Shown piece after piece: positions 26,095-38,465 of a DNA stretch of 64,000 bases. The DNA is from Manis javanica (taxonomy: Eukaryota > Chordata > Mammalia > Pholidota > Manidae): the NCBI RefSeq assembly GCF_040802235.1, contig NC_133165.1, positions 19,129,623 through 19,193,622 of the forward strand, read 5' to 3'. Each line of letters starts with the position of its first letter. Position 1 is the stretch's first letter. Under the pieces are notes generated by a model. The model was not told where the DNA came from, made no database searches, and saw only the letters and a list, made by a program, of their open reading frames with translations. The position numbers and the translations under genes were made by a program.

Positions 26095-27934
26095 GAACTA
26101 AAGACCTATACCCTGAAAACTACAAGACAATCTTAAGGGAAATTAAAGAGGACACTAACAAATGGAAACTCATCCCATGCTCTTGGCTAGGAAGAAATAA
26201 TATTGTCAAAAAGGCCATCCTGTCTAAAGTAATCTACAGATTCAATGCAATCCCCATCAAAATATCAACAACATTCTTCAACAGGAGCAAATAGTTCTAA
26301 AATTCATATGGAACAACCAAAGACCCTGAACAGCCAAAGCAATCCTGAGAAGGAAGAATAAAGCAGGAGGGATCTCGCTCCCCAACTTCAAGCTCTACTA
26401 CAAAGCCATAGTAATCAGGACAATTTGGTACTGGCACAAGAACAGAGCCACAACCAGTGGAACAGAATAGACTCCAGACATTAACCCAAATATATATATG
26501 GTCAATTAATATACAATAAAGAAGCCATGGACATACAATGGGGAAATGAAAGTCTCTTCAACAGATGGTGCTGGCAAAACTGGACAGCTACATGTAAGAG
26601 AATGAAACCGGATCACTGTCTAACCCCATACACAAAAGTAAATTCAAAATGGATCAAAGACCTGAATGTAAGCCATGAAACCATAAAGCTCTTAGAAAAA
26701 AACATAGGCAAAAATCTCTTGGACATAAACATGAGCGACTTCTTCATGAACATATCTCCGTGGGCAAGGGAAACAAAAGCAAAAATGAACAAGTGGGACT
26801 ATATCAAGCTGAAAAGCTTCCGTACAGCAAAGGACACCATCAATAGAACAAAAAGGTACCCTAGGGTATGGGAGAATATATTCGTAAATGACAGATCCGA
26901 TAAAGGCTTGACATCCAAAATATATAAAGAGCTCACGCACCTCAACAAACAAAAAGCAAATAATCCAATTAAAAAATGGGCAGAGGAGCTGAACAGACAA
27001 TTCTCCAAAGAAGAAATTCAGATGGCCAACAGACACATGAAAAGATGCTACACATCGCTAAACATCAGAGAAATGCAAATTAAACCCACAATGAGATATC
27101 ACCCCACACCAGTAAGGATGGCTACCATCCAAAAGACCAGAACAACAAATGTTGGCAAGGTTGTGGAGAAAGGGGAACCCTCCTACACTGCTGGTGGGAA
27201 TGTAAATTAGTTCAACCATTGTGGAAAGCAGTATAGAAGTTCCTCAAAATGCTCAAAATAGACTTACCATTTGACCCAGGAATTCCACTCCCAGGAATTT
27301 ACCCTAAGAATGCAGCTGTCCAGTTTGAAAAAGACAGATGCACCCCTATGTTTATCGCAGCACTATCTACAATAGCCAAGAAATGGAGGCAACCTAAGTG
27401 TCCATCAGTACATGAATGGATAAAGAAGATGTGGTATATATACACAATGGGACACTATTCAGCCATAAGAAGAAAACCAATCCTACCATTTGCAACAACC
27501 TGGATGGAGCTCGAGGGTATTATGCTCAGTGAAATAAGCCAGGTGAAGAAAGACAAGTACCAAATGATTTCACTCATCTGTGGAGTATAAGAACAAAGAA
27601 AAAAACTGAAGGAACAAAACAGCAGCAGAATCACAGAACCTGAGAATGGACTAACAGTTACCAAAGGGAAAGGGACTGGGGAGGATGTGTGGGAAGGGTG
27701 GGATAAGGAGAGGGAAAAAGAAAGGGGGATTACGATTAGCATGTATAATGTGGGGGGAGGCACGGGGAGGGCTGTGCAACACAGAAGACAAGTAGTGATT
27801 TTACAGCATCTTACTACGCTGATGGACAGTGACTGAAATGGGGTTTGTGCGGGCGGACTTGGTGAAGGGGGGAGCCTGGTAAACATAATGTTCCTCATGT
27901 AATTGTAGATTAATGATACCAAAAAAAAGTTATT
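26095..27934 (+). mobile_element. Younger 5'-truncated L1 (ORF2 end and 3' UTR)
   Basis: Begins at a tract equivalent to 'AAAGACCTATACCCTGAAAA' of ORF2 and runs to a short A-tail near 27925. It contains one of the longest open L1 frames in the window (26527-27210, 227 codons, C-terminal part of ORF2), followed by a frameshifted 113-codon continuation (27249-27590). I could not find a clear TSD. It is antisense to ZDHHC17. Confidence 0.8.
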
Positions 27935-28077
27935 CAAAGAAGTGGCCTTAGAGCAACTGCCAAAACTGAGTCCTCCCCTAAATCCTCTAATAACAAGAGC
28001 TAATAGTAACTCTGATAATTTTCCTATTACATATTAAAAAATAATCTGTTTTGATCTATTAATTTATATGGGAGAGT

Positions 28078-28225
28078 ATATATAAGGTTTGGAGTCAGAG
28101 AGTTTAGGTTCTAATACAAACTCTGCCAACTGCTAATGATGTATGAACTTGAATAAATTACTTTGCTTCTGAGTCTGTTTACTAATCTGTAAAGAGTTAA
28201 TAACACCTACTTGGCAGAATTATGA
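28078..28225 (+). mobile_element. MIR SINE relic
   Basis: GGAGTCAGAGAGTTTAGGTT, AACTCTGCCAACTGCTAATG and ACTAATCTGTAAAGAGTTAA follow the MIR core and 3' order. Very old, shared by mammals. Confidence 0.6.
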
Positions 28226-28800
28226 AAAATAAATGAGCAAATCATGAAAATAACCAAAATGTCTTCAGTAGGTGAATGGATAAACTGTTGTATATCCAGA
28301 CAATGGAATATCATTCAGCACTAAGAAGAAATGAGCTATGAAGCCAAGAGAAGACATGGAGGAAACTAAGTGAAAGAAGCCAATCTGAGAAGACTACCTA
28401 CTGTATAGTAAAAGCAGAAGTATGGAACAGTAAAAAGGATCAGTGCCTGCCAGAGTTAGTGGGGAGAGATGAATAGGTGGTGCACCGAGGATTTTCAGGG
28501 CAATAAAACTATTCTGTATGATACTGTAATAGAGGATATACAGGTTTACACATTTGCCAAAACCCACAGAATGTACATCAAAAGTGAACTCTAACATCAG
28601 GTATGGACTTCAGGTGATAATGATGTGTCAATGCAGGTTCATCAGTTTAACAAATGTCATACTGTGGTGCAGGATGCAGACAGCGGTGGAGTCTGGACAT
28701 TAGTGGGGGCAGCAGGAATATGGGAATTCTGTACTTTCAAATGCTCAATTTTGCTGTGAACATAAAACTATGGTAAAAAACATAGTCTATTTTTTAAAAT
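28226..28800 (+). mobile_element. Old L1M fragment, ORF2 end and 3' UTR
   Basis: GACAATGGAATATCATTCAG, AAAGAAGCCAATCTGAGAAG, and GTGATAATGATGTGTCAATG then 'GGTTCATCAGTTTAACAAATG' match the family also present at 60.5-62.0 kb. Confidence 0.65.
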
Positions 28801-28929
28801 TATTTTTAATTTTTTTTTAAATGAGGTAATTTGCAATCATAGCTAACCAGTTCCTGGCAAATAATATTTAATCAACTGTATCATCACTATCACATTATGC
28901 AGTACTATAAAAAAGGGTAACCGCATTCA

Positions 28930-29100
28930 AGCAGTTCCAACCTGGATCCAAATTCCACTCAGCCACTTATCAGCAAGACACTTACCCTCCCTATGCCTCA
29001 ATTTCCTCATTTGTAAAGTAGGTATAAAAAAGGTATGAGAATTAAATGAATATATACAAGTAAAACTGTTGAGGATAGTGGTAACAATTAGACTAAGTGT
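28930..29100 (+). mobile_element. MIR SINE relic
   Basis: AATTCCACTCAGCCACTTAT, CTATGCCTCAATTTCCTCAT and TTGTAAAGTAGGTATAAA are the MIR core and 3' motifs. Confidence 0.6.
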
Positions 29101-29394
29101 TAGCAATTACCATTATTGCCTATTAGATGGAGGTGGCAACATGAAAAGAATCAGTACAATGCCTCATATTGGAAACGTCAAATCAGCTTCCTTCCTCCTC
29201 CTGTAATAAAACTTCTCATATCATCAAGTACCTATCCGGGGAGGTGGATAAAATACAGGAGTGCTTATCAGAATCAGCTCTAAACTTTTTCAAAATATAC
29301 ATACCACAAATTCATATACTAAATTAGAAACTTTGAGAGGTGTATATGGAAGCATGTGTATTCTAACACATTTCTCCATAAGATTTACATACTC

Positions 29395-29397
29395 TCA

Positions 29398-29462
<65 letters not shown>
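29395..29462 (+). repeat. (CA)n microsatellite, about 32 units
   Basis: An uninterrupted AC/CA dinucleotide run follows CTCTCACT. A run this long and pure is expected to vary in length between individuals. Confidence 0.98.
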
Positions 29463-29467
<5 letters not shown>

Positions 29468-29609
29468 ACACTCTTACTTCACCCAACCCATTTCCCATAC
29501 AAAACCATCACTGGTGAAGTTACTGCACACCAGCAATTAACAGATTCAATGCACTGAAATACCGTATGTTTTAACATAAGTTTCTTGGAGTTTCTATTTA
29601 TATTTAGAT

Positions 29610-29841
29610 CAGGGGCTAGTAAATACATCCCATAGGTCAAATTTGGCCTACCACCTGATTTTATAAAAAGTTTTATTGGAACACAGCACACCCATTCATG
29701 CATGTGTCATACTGTCTACAGCTGCTTTCTTGCAACCACCACAGAGCTGAGCAGTGACTACAACCACAACAGACCATAAGGCCCACAAACTTGAAAATAT
29801 TTACTATTTGGCCTCTACAGAGAAAGATTCCCAACCCTGGT
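29610..29841 (+). mobile_element. hAT-type MITE relic
   Basis: Ends are near-inverted (CAGGGGCTAGTAAATAC ... CCCAACCCTGG). The interior contains TTTTATTGGAACACAGCACA, a signature of a common mammalian non-autonomous hAT element. A second relic of the same family lies at 55461. Confidence 0.55.
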
Positions 29842-30414
29842 CTACATTATTCAAACAGAATGCTATTTCATGGCTCAACTAGAACATTTATTAAGAATTA
29901 GTTCAGTGTAATAACAACATCTCTTACAGTATATAAAAAACTACAGAGGAGTAGAAATAAAGCAAAAAAACAATTCTTTACGTTAATAGCTATCATTCCT
30001 TCCTCCCCCAACTCCAAGCAAGAGATCTTGGCCAATTACAGGCCCTATTCCATAGTGTAAGAGTAGGAATATAACCTCAATCAGGACAACCTGATGCCAC
30101 TTTCCAATGTGGAATAAGAAAAGTCATTCAGTCCCCTCCCTAGTAGTTAACTGAAATTTGAGATGAAAAAAAAAATTCTAGCATACATTTCCCACTACAT
30201 AAAAGAGGCTGATCTACATTAGGAAAATGAACCTAAACGGTAAAGAACACAGTCTTGGTAGTATTCTCAGGTCAGGTTCCAGATATCCCTGAACACAAGT
30301 GTACCCATCATTCCAAGTTTGGTTTACATGAGGCAGTAAATTCCCTTTTTCGCCCAAATAAGTTTTAAGGGGGTTGGTGATATTTTCAACCAAGGATAAT
30401 AACATAACAACCAA

Positions 30415-30722
30415 CTTCTGTCTTCTGTTCACAGAAGGGTTTGTCTTTTTCCATGAAAACAGGGATAGTTTCGTTCAACAGTTCCATTTATCCCTTATTA
30501 AATCCTTCATAAATTAACAAGTATTTGTAATCAGAAAGCTGTTTTTAAGAACTGAACAAGGGTAGAGTACAGTAACATCTCAATCAGTAGTTTACGTGAG
30601 TAGTTATCAGAGTAGTTACGTGTTTTTCACTTCATTTTTCCTAGTATAAAACAAGTGATTAAAAAATACAAGCTATTTGACATATACACACACACAAAAC
30701 TTCAGGTACATTTAACCCTATC
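30415..30722 (+). repeat. 308-bp duplicated segment, copy 1 (intron 1)
   Basis: CTTCTGTCTTCTGTTCACAG through CATTTAACCCTATC is repeated in direct orientation at 38466-38771. By eye there are 9 substitutions, all transitions, and a 2-bp indel, which is about 97% identity. Flanks differ abruptly on both sides. No TSD or poly-A was seen. Confidence 0.9.
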
Positions 30723-30970
30723 ACCTCCATTGCCGCAACAATAATCACTGATAATCAAAAAGATGGGCTTTAAGATTCTAAAACATTCTGATTTATCAAA
30801 GAAAGATTTGATCATATTTTGCATATATTAACTCTAGAAAATAGAGTAATCCATTTGGCAAATTTCAACAACTGAACACAAAAATAAAAAATATTCTATT
30901 TATCCATCTATAGCTCAGGAAATTAAAGTGTTTACAGTATCTCTTTTACAGAAAGTTTAAGTTTCACTGC

Positions 30971-31317
30971 ACAGTTGACCCTTGAACAACATGAATTTGA
31001 ACAGCACGTATGTTCAATTCAACATGAATTGAACACAAGGTATCCTTGTGTGTAGTTTTTATCAGTAACTATATTGGAAAAATTTTTGGAGTTTTGCAAC
31101 AGTTTGAAAAACAATTTCTTTAGCTTACTTTTGTAAGAATTCAGTATAAAATATACGTAACACACAAAATACATGTTAATTGATGATCTATATTCTACAT
31201 AAGACTTCCATTCAACAGCAGACTTAGTTAAGCTGCTGGGGAGTTAAAAGACAGATTTTCAACTGCAAAAGAGGGTCAATGCCCCCAACAGGCACATTGC
31301 CCAAGGGTGTCAACTAC
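30971..31317 (+). mobile_element. Tigger-like MITE relic
   Basis: Left end CAGTTGACCCTTGAACAACA and right end CCCAAGGGTGTCAACTAC are inverted repeats of each other. Same family as 24457-24770. Confidence 0.65.
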
Positions 31318-32069
31318 ACTTACAAATTAGCTGCCTATAGCTCTATTTTAAAGAGATTTTAATAAAGGATATTATCCTACAACTGGAAAACTATTACATT
31401 GGGTAAGAATTTTTCTTGTGTATTTTATAAATATGGTATTGCCTTAAACCAATTTTTCAAACTCCAAACTTTAAAATATCTGACATTTTCTCTTGAATTA
31501 CCTATCTGTAACAGAATCTCATCATAAACTAATACTAGAACCTGACGAGGCTTTGAAAGAGAATTTTACATAACCTCGATATTGAAACACCTTTCTGGAT
31601 TATGTGCTTGTTGGCGGTTCTATTCAAAGCACAAAATATTAGGATACCTTAACTGACTGACTAACCCTAACTGCTCTAACACCTCAAGATACTCTGGAGG
31701 AAAGGAGGTCCATGATGCCTTTTTAATTTTTAACAAAGTGTGCAGGCATGTGCACTCACACTGACCTAACCTGAGGAACCTAAAGGCTTAAACAGTTCAT
31801 CTTTTTTCATTTCGCAATGTCTTATTTTCTATTCCCCATTACTTTGTGATCTTGAGAATTTTCAAGACCACAGATGCTCAATAAACACTCCTCTTACCAA
31901 AGCACACCTTTAAGAAAATCAACCAGTGCAAAAAAGGTTTATAATCAAGTCTTCTACCAGTCCTCCTCAATCCCCAGACAATTTTAATTACCTTGGCTAT
32001 TTAGCTGCCTCTATATCAAATACATGCTTGAAACATTATTAACTTCTTACCACAACATTAATTGCTAAT
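31318..32069. other. ZDHHC17 intron 1, no assigned feature
   Basis: AT-rich unique-looking intron. Nothing recognised. Confidence 0.4.
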
Positions 32070-32290
32070 TATATTGTGTTACCAAGTGCCAGACACACAA
32101 CTTTAAACATATTATATCACTTAATCTTCACAACAACCTCTTAAGGTAGGTGTTACTACATTCCTATTTTAGTCTGGAAAATTGGGACACAGTTCAATAA
32201 CTTGCCCAGAGTCACATTGTTAAAAAATGACAAAACTAGGATTTCACCTCAAGCAGCCAAACACCAATGCCCACACTCTTAACCTATATT
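32070..32290 (-). mobile_element. MIR SINE relic
   Basis: In reverse orientation: ACTTAATCTTCACAACAACC, CTTAAGGTAGGTGTTACTAC, AACTTGCCCAGAGTCACATT and ACACTCTTAACC are MIR hallmarks. Confidence 0.75.
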
Positions 32291-33719
32291 CTCTTATATC
32301 TAACCACTGCACAGTTCACTCTTTATAAATACTTCTGGGATAATTCTCTCATTAAATAAAAACAGCAAAATAAAACAAATCAAAACAGTGAACTGGCATT
32401 TTTCACAATCATATAATTTTGTTTCTATAGATCAGTAATCATCACCCTTGGCTTTGTCACAATCCATGAGGTCACCAATTAGATGCATTTTCACTTTATA
32501 TATATGGCTCAGTGGTTATTAGGCTTAAGGTACAGTATTTTTTAATTCAAATTACACTTATATAACATACAGCATTTTTGCTGAATTAAAAAAAGGCAGA
32601 AAAGATAAAGACCGCCAGAAAGATATGCTTTGAAGAGAAAGAGCATGCTAGTAACCTACAAGAAGAATATCAATTTTCAAAGTAATTGTCTACATGCTTT
32701 CTGAAACCAAATGAGTTTTATGTGTTCACATGTACGCCTCCAACTACATAATAGGGCAAAAAAAAATTAGGGGAAAATAGGGAAAAGGGCATAATCACTT
32801 TCACTAAAGCAAAGCTTCAAAAAATAGATTTTACAAAATCTGTGGAGACACAGTAATACTCAGTTTAATATTCTAAACAAAAAAATGAGACATGAATATG
32901 GACAAAATTAATGTGACGCAAAAAGCGTGACCATTAAAAAAACAAAACACAAGAAACTAGAGGAAAGGCAGTAATAGAAGTTTTAAAATTGAGAGGAAAA
33001 GGAAGCGAGCAAGAGATGAAAGCCCTAGACATCTAGGCAATCCAGTTCAAAGCTCTGAGTCAGATCTTGCTGAAACAGAGCCCCTTAAATAATACACTGA
33101 CAGAAGGGAGGACTGCGGCTTCACCCTGTGAAAGAGCTGGAAAGGCTTACAGAGGATGCACTAGTGGGTGAAACGGAAGCCTGGTGAGAGCAAGTCAGCT
33201 GGACCTGTAGACCAACATATGGCTTGAATCTCTCTGCTGCAGTCTTTCTTCTAAGCATTCTAGATGACAGGAATATGACGCTGTTCATAGGCTATTCTAG
33301 TCAATCCAGCACTTATTTGGAGTCTGTTAAGTATTTCATATACATATATATTCCTAACTAAATCATTAACTTCCGGAGAGCAAAAGCTACCCTTACTTAT
33401 ATTTTATTTTAATTCATATAATCTAGCACAATGCTATGCATCTAGTAGACAGATGCTCAAGCCTATCGATCTTAAAAATTCACCACATACAATCAGAACA
33501 TTAGAGTTTGAAAAAAATCTTCAGAGCATCTAGTCTAGACCCTTTACCATAAAAACAGAGACTAAGTACTTAAATGCCCACTAGCCTTAAGTCACTGAGC
33601 AGGGATTAACACCTGAATTCCCTGACGATCAGTTTATCTTTTTCCAAACAGCCACTGATTTCTCCCATCATGATAAAACAAATAATCACCCATTTCATCA
33701 GGCAACAAAGTAATAGCAC
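32291..33719. other. ZDHHC17 intron 1, no assigned feature
   Basis: Unique-looking intronic DNA, AT-rich. No exon, RNA gene or young repeat seen. Confidence 0.45.
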
Positions 33720-33960
33720 CAGTATTCACTATGTGCCAGGGTCTTCAGAAAGTTAGATTTGTTTGGCAGCCTATGTGCCTAGGTCTGTGATGACTGCTTT
33801 ATAAACACAACATATCCTACGTAATACTCTCAAGAACTCTAGAGGTAAGTATTACTAGCCTGGTTTTACACCTGCAGAAAAGATAATTTCACCATGATGA
33901 TAGTTAAGTGGCAGAATCTAGATTCTGTTTGTCACCAGAGCCTTGACTCTTAACCAGAAT
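33720..33960 (-). mobile_element. MIR SINE relic
   Basis: TACTCTCAAGAACTCTAGAG, GGTAAGTATTACTAGCCTGG, GTTAAGTGGCAGAATCTAGA and CCTTGACTCTTAAC follow reverse MIR order. Confidence 0.6.
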
Positions 33961-34389
33961 CCTGTACATCCTCATTGAATTTACCACAAAATCCTCCCAA
34001 GTCTCAAGAGTCCAACACAGCGACCAACCCAAACAAGACAACCCAATGTTTAAATGCTGACTAAATGAATGGATTATTTAATTAAAAAGTAAGGTTCTCT
34101 CTCACAGCAAATACCTCCAAAAAGAAGGGTTCATTTTTCATCTAAGTACATAATCCCCTAAGAAAGGCTTTAACAGTGAACAGTTTGCACACTAACAGAC
34201 TTAAGTAATGGCTAATTTATCCTACAAATAATTCATTTACTCAACAAATATTTTTAAGAGACTTTTTGTGACTGTTAAATTTGAAGATAAAAAGCAAAAC
34301 ATTCCAGCAAGATCCTACTCTGCCAGATTAAAACCCATACAAGTTTCTAAACCATTCATCAAAACCAAAATAAATGTGTAACAGCTCAG

Positions 34390-34790
34390 AGGAAAAAGAA
34401 GTAACATCAACTGAGCACCTACAATGTACCAGCTCTTGATCCTCAACAAAGAGTCTCACCTAATCCCTTACAGCCAAGTGAAGGAGACATTTCTATTTTC
34501 TGATGAAGAAAAAGCACTTTAAGAGATTACTCACTTGTCTTAGGTCACTGAGCTACTCATTACAAATCCAGAACTGGAACCCAAGTTTGTTTGACCACAA
34601 GGTCTACTACTTTATTTGCTCACCAAGTCAGAAACTGGGGTTTTTTCCTAGGTGGACTAAAAGCACTGCTTATTTTTATTACTGAAAAAGACACATTATC
34701 TCACTTAATCCTCACAAGAGCCTGTTGTTGTTACTGTTAAATCCCATTATTATAAACGATGAAGCCACTAGAACTCAGAGGTAGCTTGCT
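34390..34790 (-). mobile_element. Two adjacent MIR-like relics
   Basis: 34400-34610 has 'TGAGCACCTACAATGTACCA', 'TTAGGTCACTGAGCTACTC' and a 'CCAGAACTGGAACCCAAG' tract. 34690-34790 repeats a shorter 'TCTCACTTAATCCTCACAAG' segment. Both are in reverse MIR orientation. Confidence 0.55.
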
Positions 34791-35629
34791 GGAGAACTCA
34801 CAGCCCCCAGGAAAAATGGAGAAAGACCTCAGCCCTTGTTAATTAGGCGCTTAAGACTCAAAGCATCTAAATTGATCAGCCGCTGGGTTTGTTAGGTCAA
34901 AAGGAATAACAGATATTTCTATCAACTTCTATTTTCAATGATGAAGAAGCCGATTTTCTAGTAATATCCTATTAAATGCAACCTGAAGAGTAGTGTCTAA
35001 ACTTTCAAGCTACAGGCCATTAAACCAAGCAACCTCTGGATTTGATAGACGTTAAAATTATTCTTAAAGTACCAAACAATGTGCTATTTAACAAAGCAAA
35101 GGTTTATAAGGAGAACAGTATGTTAAAATACACAGAATCAACATTTAAGTATTTGAAATATGTTCACAGGAATAGGCGAATAGACATATTCCTTCGAAAC
35201 ATTTTCAACACATCATCTGAAAACTCTATTTCTTCACATATTTTTAGGGCCTAGGTGTGAATAATAGAGATCTCCAATGCCAGTTCTGAACACATTACTA
35301 CCCTGGTAAAAAAAAAAAAAAACTTTAGTCTTACTGTACAGTTTGTCAGAAATCCAGAATAGCCTTTTCTATTGAGAATGGCCCAGTTACATCCTAAGGA
35401 ACTGTCCCATCTGTTTTTGATAAATCAAAGTGATGAATGGCAGGGTAAATATTAATATATAACATGGCTAAGTGCTTCTCTTTATTTACATTTTATTAAA
35501 TAATATGAGCATGCTACAACCCCAAATCCAGAAATAAGTAGAATCGTTCGTTCCACCGCACAATGACCAGGTAGGGACTCCCATGCGTGTTCCCCCTATT
35601 ACAAAACAGATCGTCTTTATCCCTTAACC
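34791..35629. other. ZDHHC17 intron 1 near the promoter
   Basis: AT-rich sequence up to the edge of the CpG island, with one A-run near 35309. No feature recognised. Confidence 0.4.
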
Positions 35630-36388
35630 TCACAAGCCTGAGTTCAGGCAGCGGTGCCGCCGCCCCATCCGCACATCACTGTGGATTAAAGACCGGAATG
35701 AATCAAACACAGCTTACAGGCCTCCGCGAGCACCAGCGGCCGGGAGCCCGGCGGCAAACAGGCACCGGGCGGGTGCGACCCGGGGCGGGGCCGTTTATTT
35801 ACCCGGTAGGAAGCCCATGTGGTGGGGACCGTGCTGCACGGTCTCCCGGCTCAGAAAACGTCACCTGGCGAGCTCCTGGGAGCGGACTGTGTTCCCAAAG
35901 TTCCAGCCTCCCTTTTTCATCTCTTAAGGGCAGACATTCACACAAGGGCATCCGATTCTTGGCGCCCGCGGTGCGCCTCCAGCTGAGCCTGGAAGGACAT
36001 CACTGCGGACCCGCACTCCCCAGGGCGAGCGGCACGGGGGCCCGACGGCGCCGCTCCCCGAAGGCAAAGAGAGGAAATCAACACCGGGAGCGCTCCCTCG
36101 TCCCGAGGCAAGGCGCGGAACCGGGGACGGCCCCGCGGGCCACACGCAGTCACGCCCGCGGGCAGCGGGGGACGGCGCCGGCTGCCCTCCCGCCCGTCGT
36201 CCGGGCACCGCCGGGCCCGCGCCCTGAACCCGCCCCGCTGTCCTCCCGCTGCACTCGCAGCGGCGCTCGGGCCCGGCTCGCCTCCCTGCCTCCCCAGCTC
36301 CCCCACGGAGGCCACCGCCCTCCGCGAGTCCCGGGGAGGGAGGCCGTGGGGCCGCAGAGCGAGGAGTGCGCGCGGCCCGGGTCCTTAC

Positions 36389-36481
36389 CTCGGGATGCAG
36401 AAGGGGCACACAGCCCGCCTCGGCCTCATACTCGTCCGGGCTGTCCGCCATCTTGGTGTTAAATCCCTCCTCCCGCTGCAT
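36389..36481 (-). CDS. ZDHHC17: ZDHHC17 coding exon 1 (N-terminus of palmitoyltransferase HIP14)
   Basis: Reading the minus strand from the ATG at 36481 gives 31 codons beginning MQREEGFNTKMADSPDEY and ending LLHPE, followed directly by a GTAAGG donor at 36388. From memory this matches the start of mammalian ZDHHC17 apart from a few changes in the acidic stretch (S after MAD; E-A where I recall D-T). ZDHHC17 is a Golgi and vesicle multipass DHHC S-acyltransferase with N-terminal ankyrin repeats that palmitoylates neuronal substrates and binds huntingtin. This exon encodes only the cytosolic leader before the ankyrin repeats. The exon ends after a whole codon (phase 0), which fits exon 2. A second in-frame ATG lies at codon 11 and either could start translation; I chose the first because its coding sequence matches the known protein. 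The exon sits in a CpG island. Confidence 0.95.
36444..36457 (-). promoter_or_regulatory. ZDHHC17: YY1-type motif overlapping the second ATG of ZDHHC17
   Basis: The minus strand reads CCAAGATGGCGGAC, which matches the YY1 consensus (AAGATGGCGGC) and contains codon 11 (ATG). YY1 sites just downstream of the start, around the initiator codon, are common in CpG-island promoters. Binding here is inferred from the motif only. Confidence 0.5.
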
Positions 36482-37075
36482 GCCGGGAGAAAGCGTTTCA
36501 CCCTCGCGGGGTTCGGGCGAGGCGGAGGGCGAGCGCGGGGTACGCGCGAGCCCCGCCGGAGGCTACGCGGCCGCCTCCTCCGGCCCGCCTCCCGCGGATG
36601 CCCCCGCTGCCGCTCCCCCTCGGAGGGCGCGGGACCCTGCGCGTGCGCGAGCCGGGCAGGGCCCCGCACGAGAGCGCGCTCTGCGGCAGTGCGCCGGGCG
36701 GCGGCAGAGGACCTTGCGCGCGGACCCCGCGGCGGGGGCGGGGGCGGGGCGGGTCCCAGCAGGGCCCGGGGGGCGCCCTCAGCGGTGCTTCTGAACGGAT
36801 TGGGTGGGAAGCCTCGCCGCAGCGCCGGAGCTCCCCCACGGATCCCGCGCCGAGCGACCCACGCTTGCGGGCTGCTATCGCACCCCGGGACCCCCATGGG
36901 GCTCGTCTGAGACCGGGGCGGAGCCGGCTACCGGCTCCAGGTAGCGGGCGTGCGGTCCCGGGCGTTCCCCAGACGGGCTGGCTGCTGGGGACGGGGCCCG
37001 CCTTCCTGCACCCTCGGGCCTTACCGCGACCCTCCGAGCGGCCGGCGGGCGGGAAACACGCACAGGGTTTGGCCT

Positions 37076-38465
37076 CCCCCCACCCCCGGAGGAGCCATTT
37101 AAAACGGTCCCAACCTGTCTTCATTGGTCTTGAATTAACAGTTACCACATAAAAAAATTACACCCTCAAAGCCCATACACCCTCAGCTCCTACATTTTAA
37201 CGTAACCCAGGAATTCAGAACCGAAGCCATTTAAACTGAATTTGCAGAAACGGGAACCAGATAAAATGACAAAAGCCATTTTTAAACTGGTATTAGGGCT
37301 GGATCAGTAGGAGAGAACACTGCTTTCTAGAAATGTGCTGATGGGACAATAATAGAAAGCATTTATCTTTATTTTTAGCTATTAAAAATTGGAAATCCAA
37401 ACTGCTCAGTGCAAGGTTTAGCAGAGATCATGAAACATGATTAGAGATCCTGACACGGGATCCTGACACGGGCCTGTGTCGTTTTAAAGTCAAATCAGCC
37501 AAAGACCAGCAGGAAGAAGCCTGCAATCCGATAATATCTGACTGGGTGAAATTGTAACATTTCCAGAATATCTCGCCTGGCTTTAGTACATCTGCATACA
37601 AATAGGCGTTCAGAGGTGGAAGGAAGTATGGCTTTAGTGCGTTTGCACCATTCCTCAGGGGTGCTAGCTGCTGGGGACGGGGCCAGAGGTGGAGAGGAGT
37701 TCATTCCATATCAATGGGTAATTACCGGGGCAAGGAGGGCTTATCTGTACCTGAGAGGTGAGGGGGAGCACCGGTTTTTGGCCTTTGGAGCAGGAACGAG
37801 AGAAACGGCCCAGACTGCAGTTTGTGAGCAATAAATGGATTTTAAACTTTATTTCTCCCTTTGACTGATTTCGGTTTTTAGAGGTATTTTGCCCCGGAAT
37901 TTCCTCACCCTAGATTTACACCGACTTGTTTGTAAGTCAGGAAGAAGGGTGCTTCAGAGGAACAGGTAGAATGAAGCATCTTTCGTAAGGTTAGGTTCCC
38001 GCCCAAGGAGTCTGGAAGCTCTAGGAAGAAAAGGGATCAGATCTGAATTGGACTAGGAAAAGGGGGATTCACCAGGGACAGGATGCTTTCATGAGAGAGC
38101 TTCTTAGTAATTGTGCACCCAGTAATAAATGGAAACAGCAAAGTGGGCTTGGGCCTCATTGGTAAGAGAGCACTATCATTAAAAGGGGTGGATGTGGCTG
38201 CCAGTGGGAAAAACAAAGTTCTCTGGTAATTTTGCAGCTGGCTTTATCTGTGTCTGCCCTCACAGCACTGCTGCTTTTCCTCATTTCAGTCTGATTTTCA
38301 TTCTTTTGGTCCTGCCTCAAACCAAGAATGTTGGTTTTTGACTCTTTCACACCCAGCAAGCAGAACTAGACAGAATTAGGGTTCTGCCTTTGGAGCTCCA
38401 AACTGTTCTCAAATGAGTTTTAACATGGACAGTAGTAATTTTCACTTCAGCAATTCAGTTGTTAG
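37076..38465. other. Upstream flank of ZDHHC17
   Basis: Falls quickly from CpG-rich to ordinary composition. A short tandem duplication GATCCTGACACGG occurs at about 37446-37472. No gene recognised. Confidence 0.5.

Larger units (their letters stand above)
35630..37075 (-). promoter_or_regulatory. ZDHHC17: CpG island: ZDHHC17 promoter, 5' UTR and start of intron 1
   Basis: This stretch is very GC-rich with many CpGs, while both flanks are AT-rich. It contains ZDHHC17 exon 1. Upstream of the ATG, 36731-36755 has overlapping GC boxes (repeated GGGGGCGG, Sp1/KLF type) that are also G-quadruplex-prone. I see no TATA box near the start, as expected for a broadly expressed CpG-island gene. The transcription start cannot be fixed from sequence alone. 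Divergent transcription toward 37 kb and beyond is possible but unsupported. The long open frames here on both strands reflect GC bias and are not called as genes. Confidence 0.85.

Noticed and set aside
29395..29462. CRISPR-like or regulatory array
   Set aside because: Plain CA microsatellite with no spacers; no CRISPR is expected in a mammalian genome.
35587..36462. Long plus-strand open frame (291 codons) in the CpG island
   Set aside because: GC-rich, arginine/proline-biased, antisense to ZDHHC17 exon 1, no domain and no matching opposite-strand splice logic. Open frames are expected in such sequence.
36498..37152. Overlapping open frames of 170-216 codons on both strands upstream of ZDHHC17
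   Set aside because: Mutually overlapping low-complexity GC-driven frames in 5' UTR/promoter DNA.
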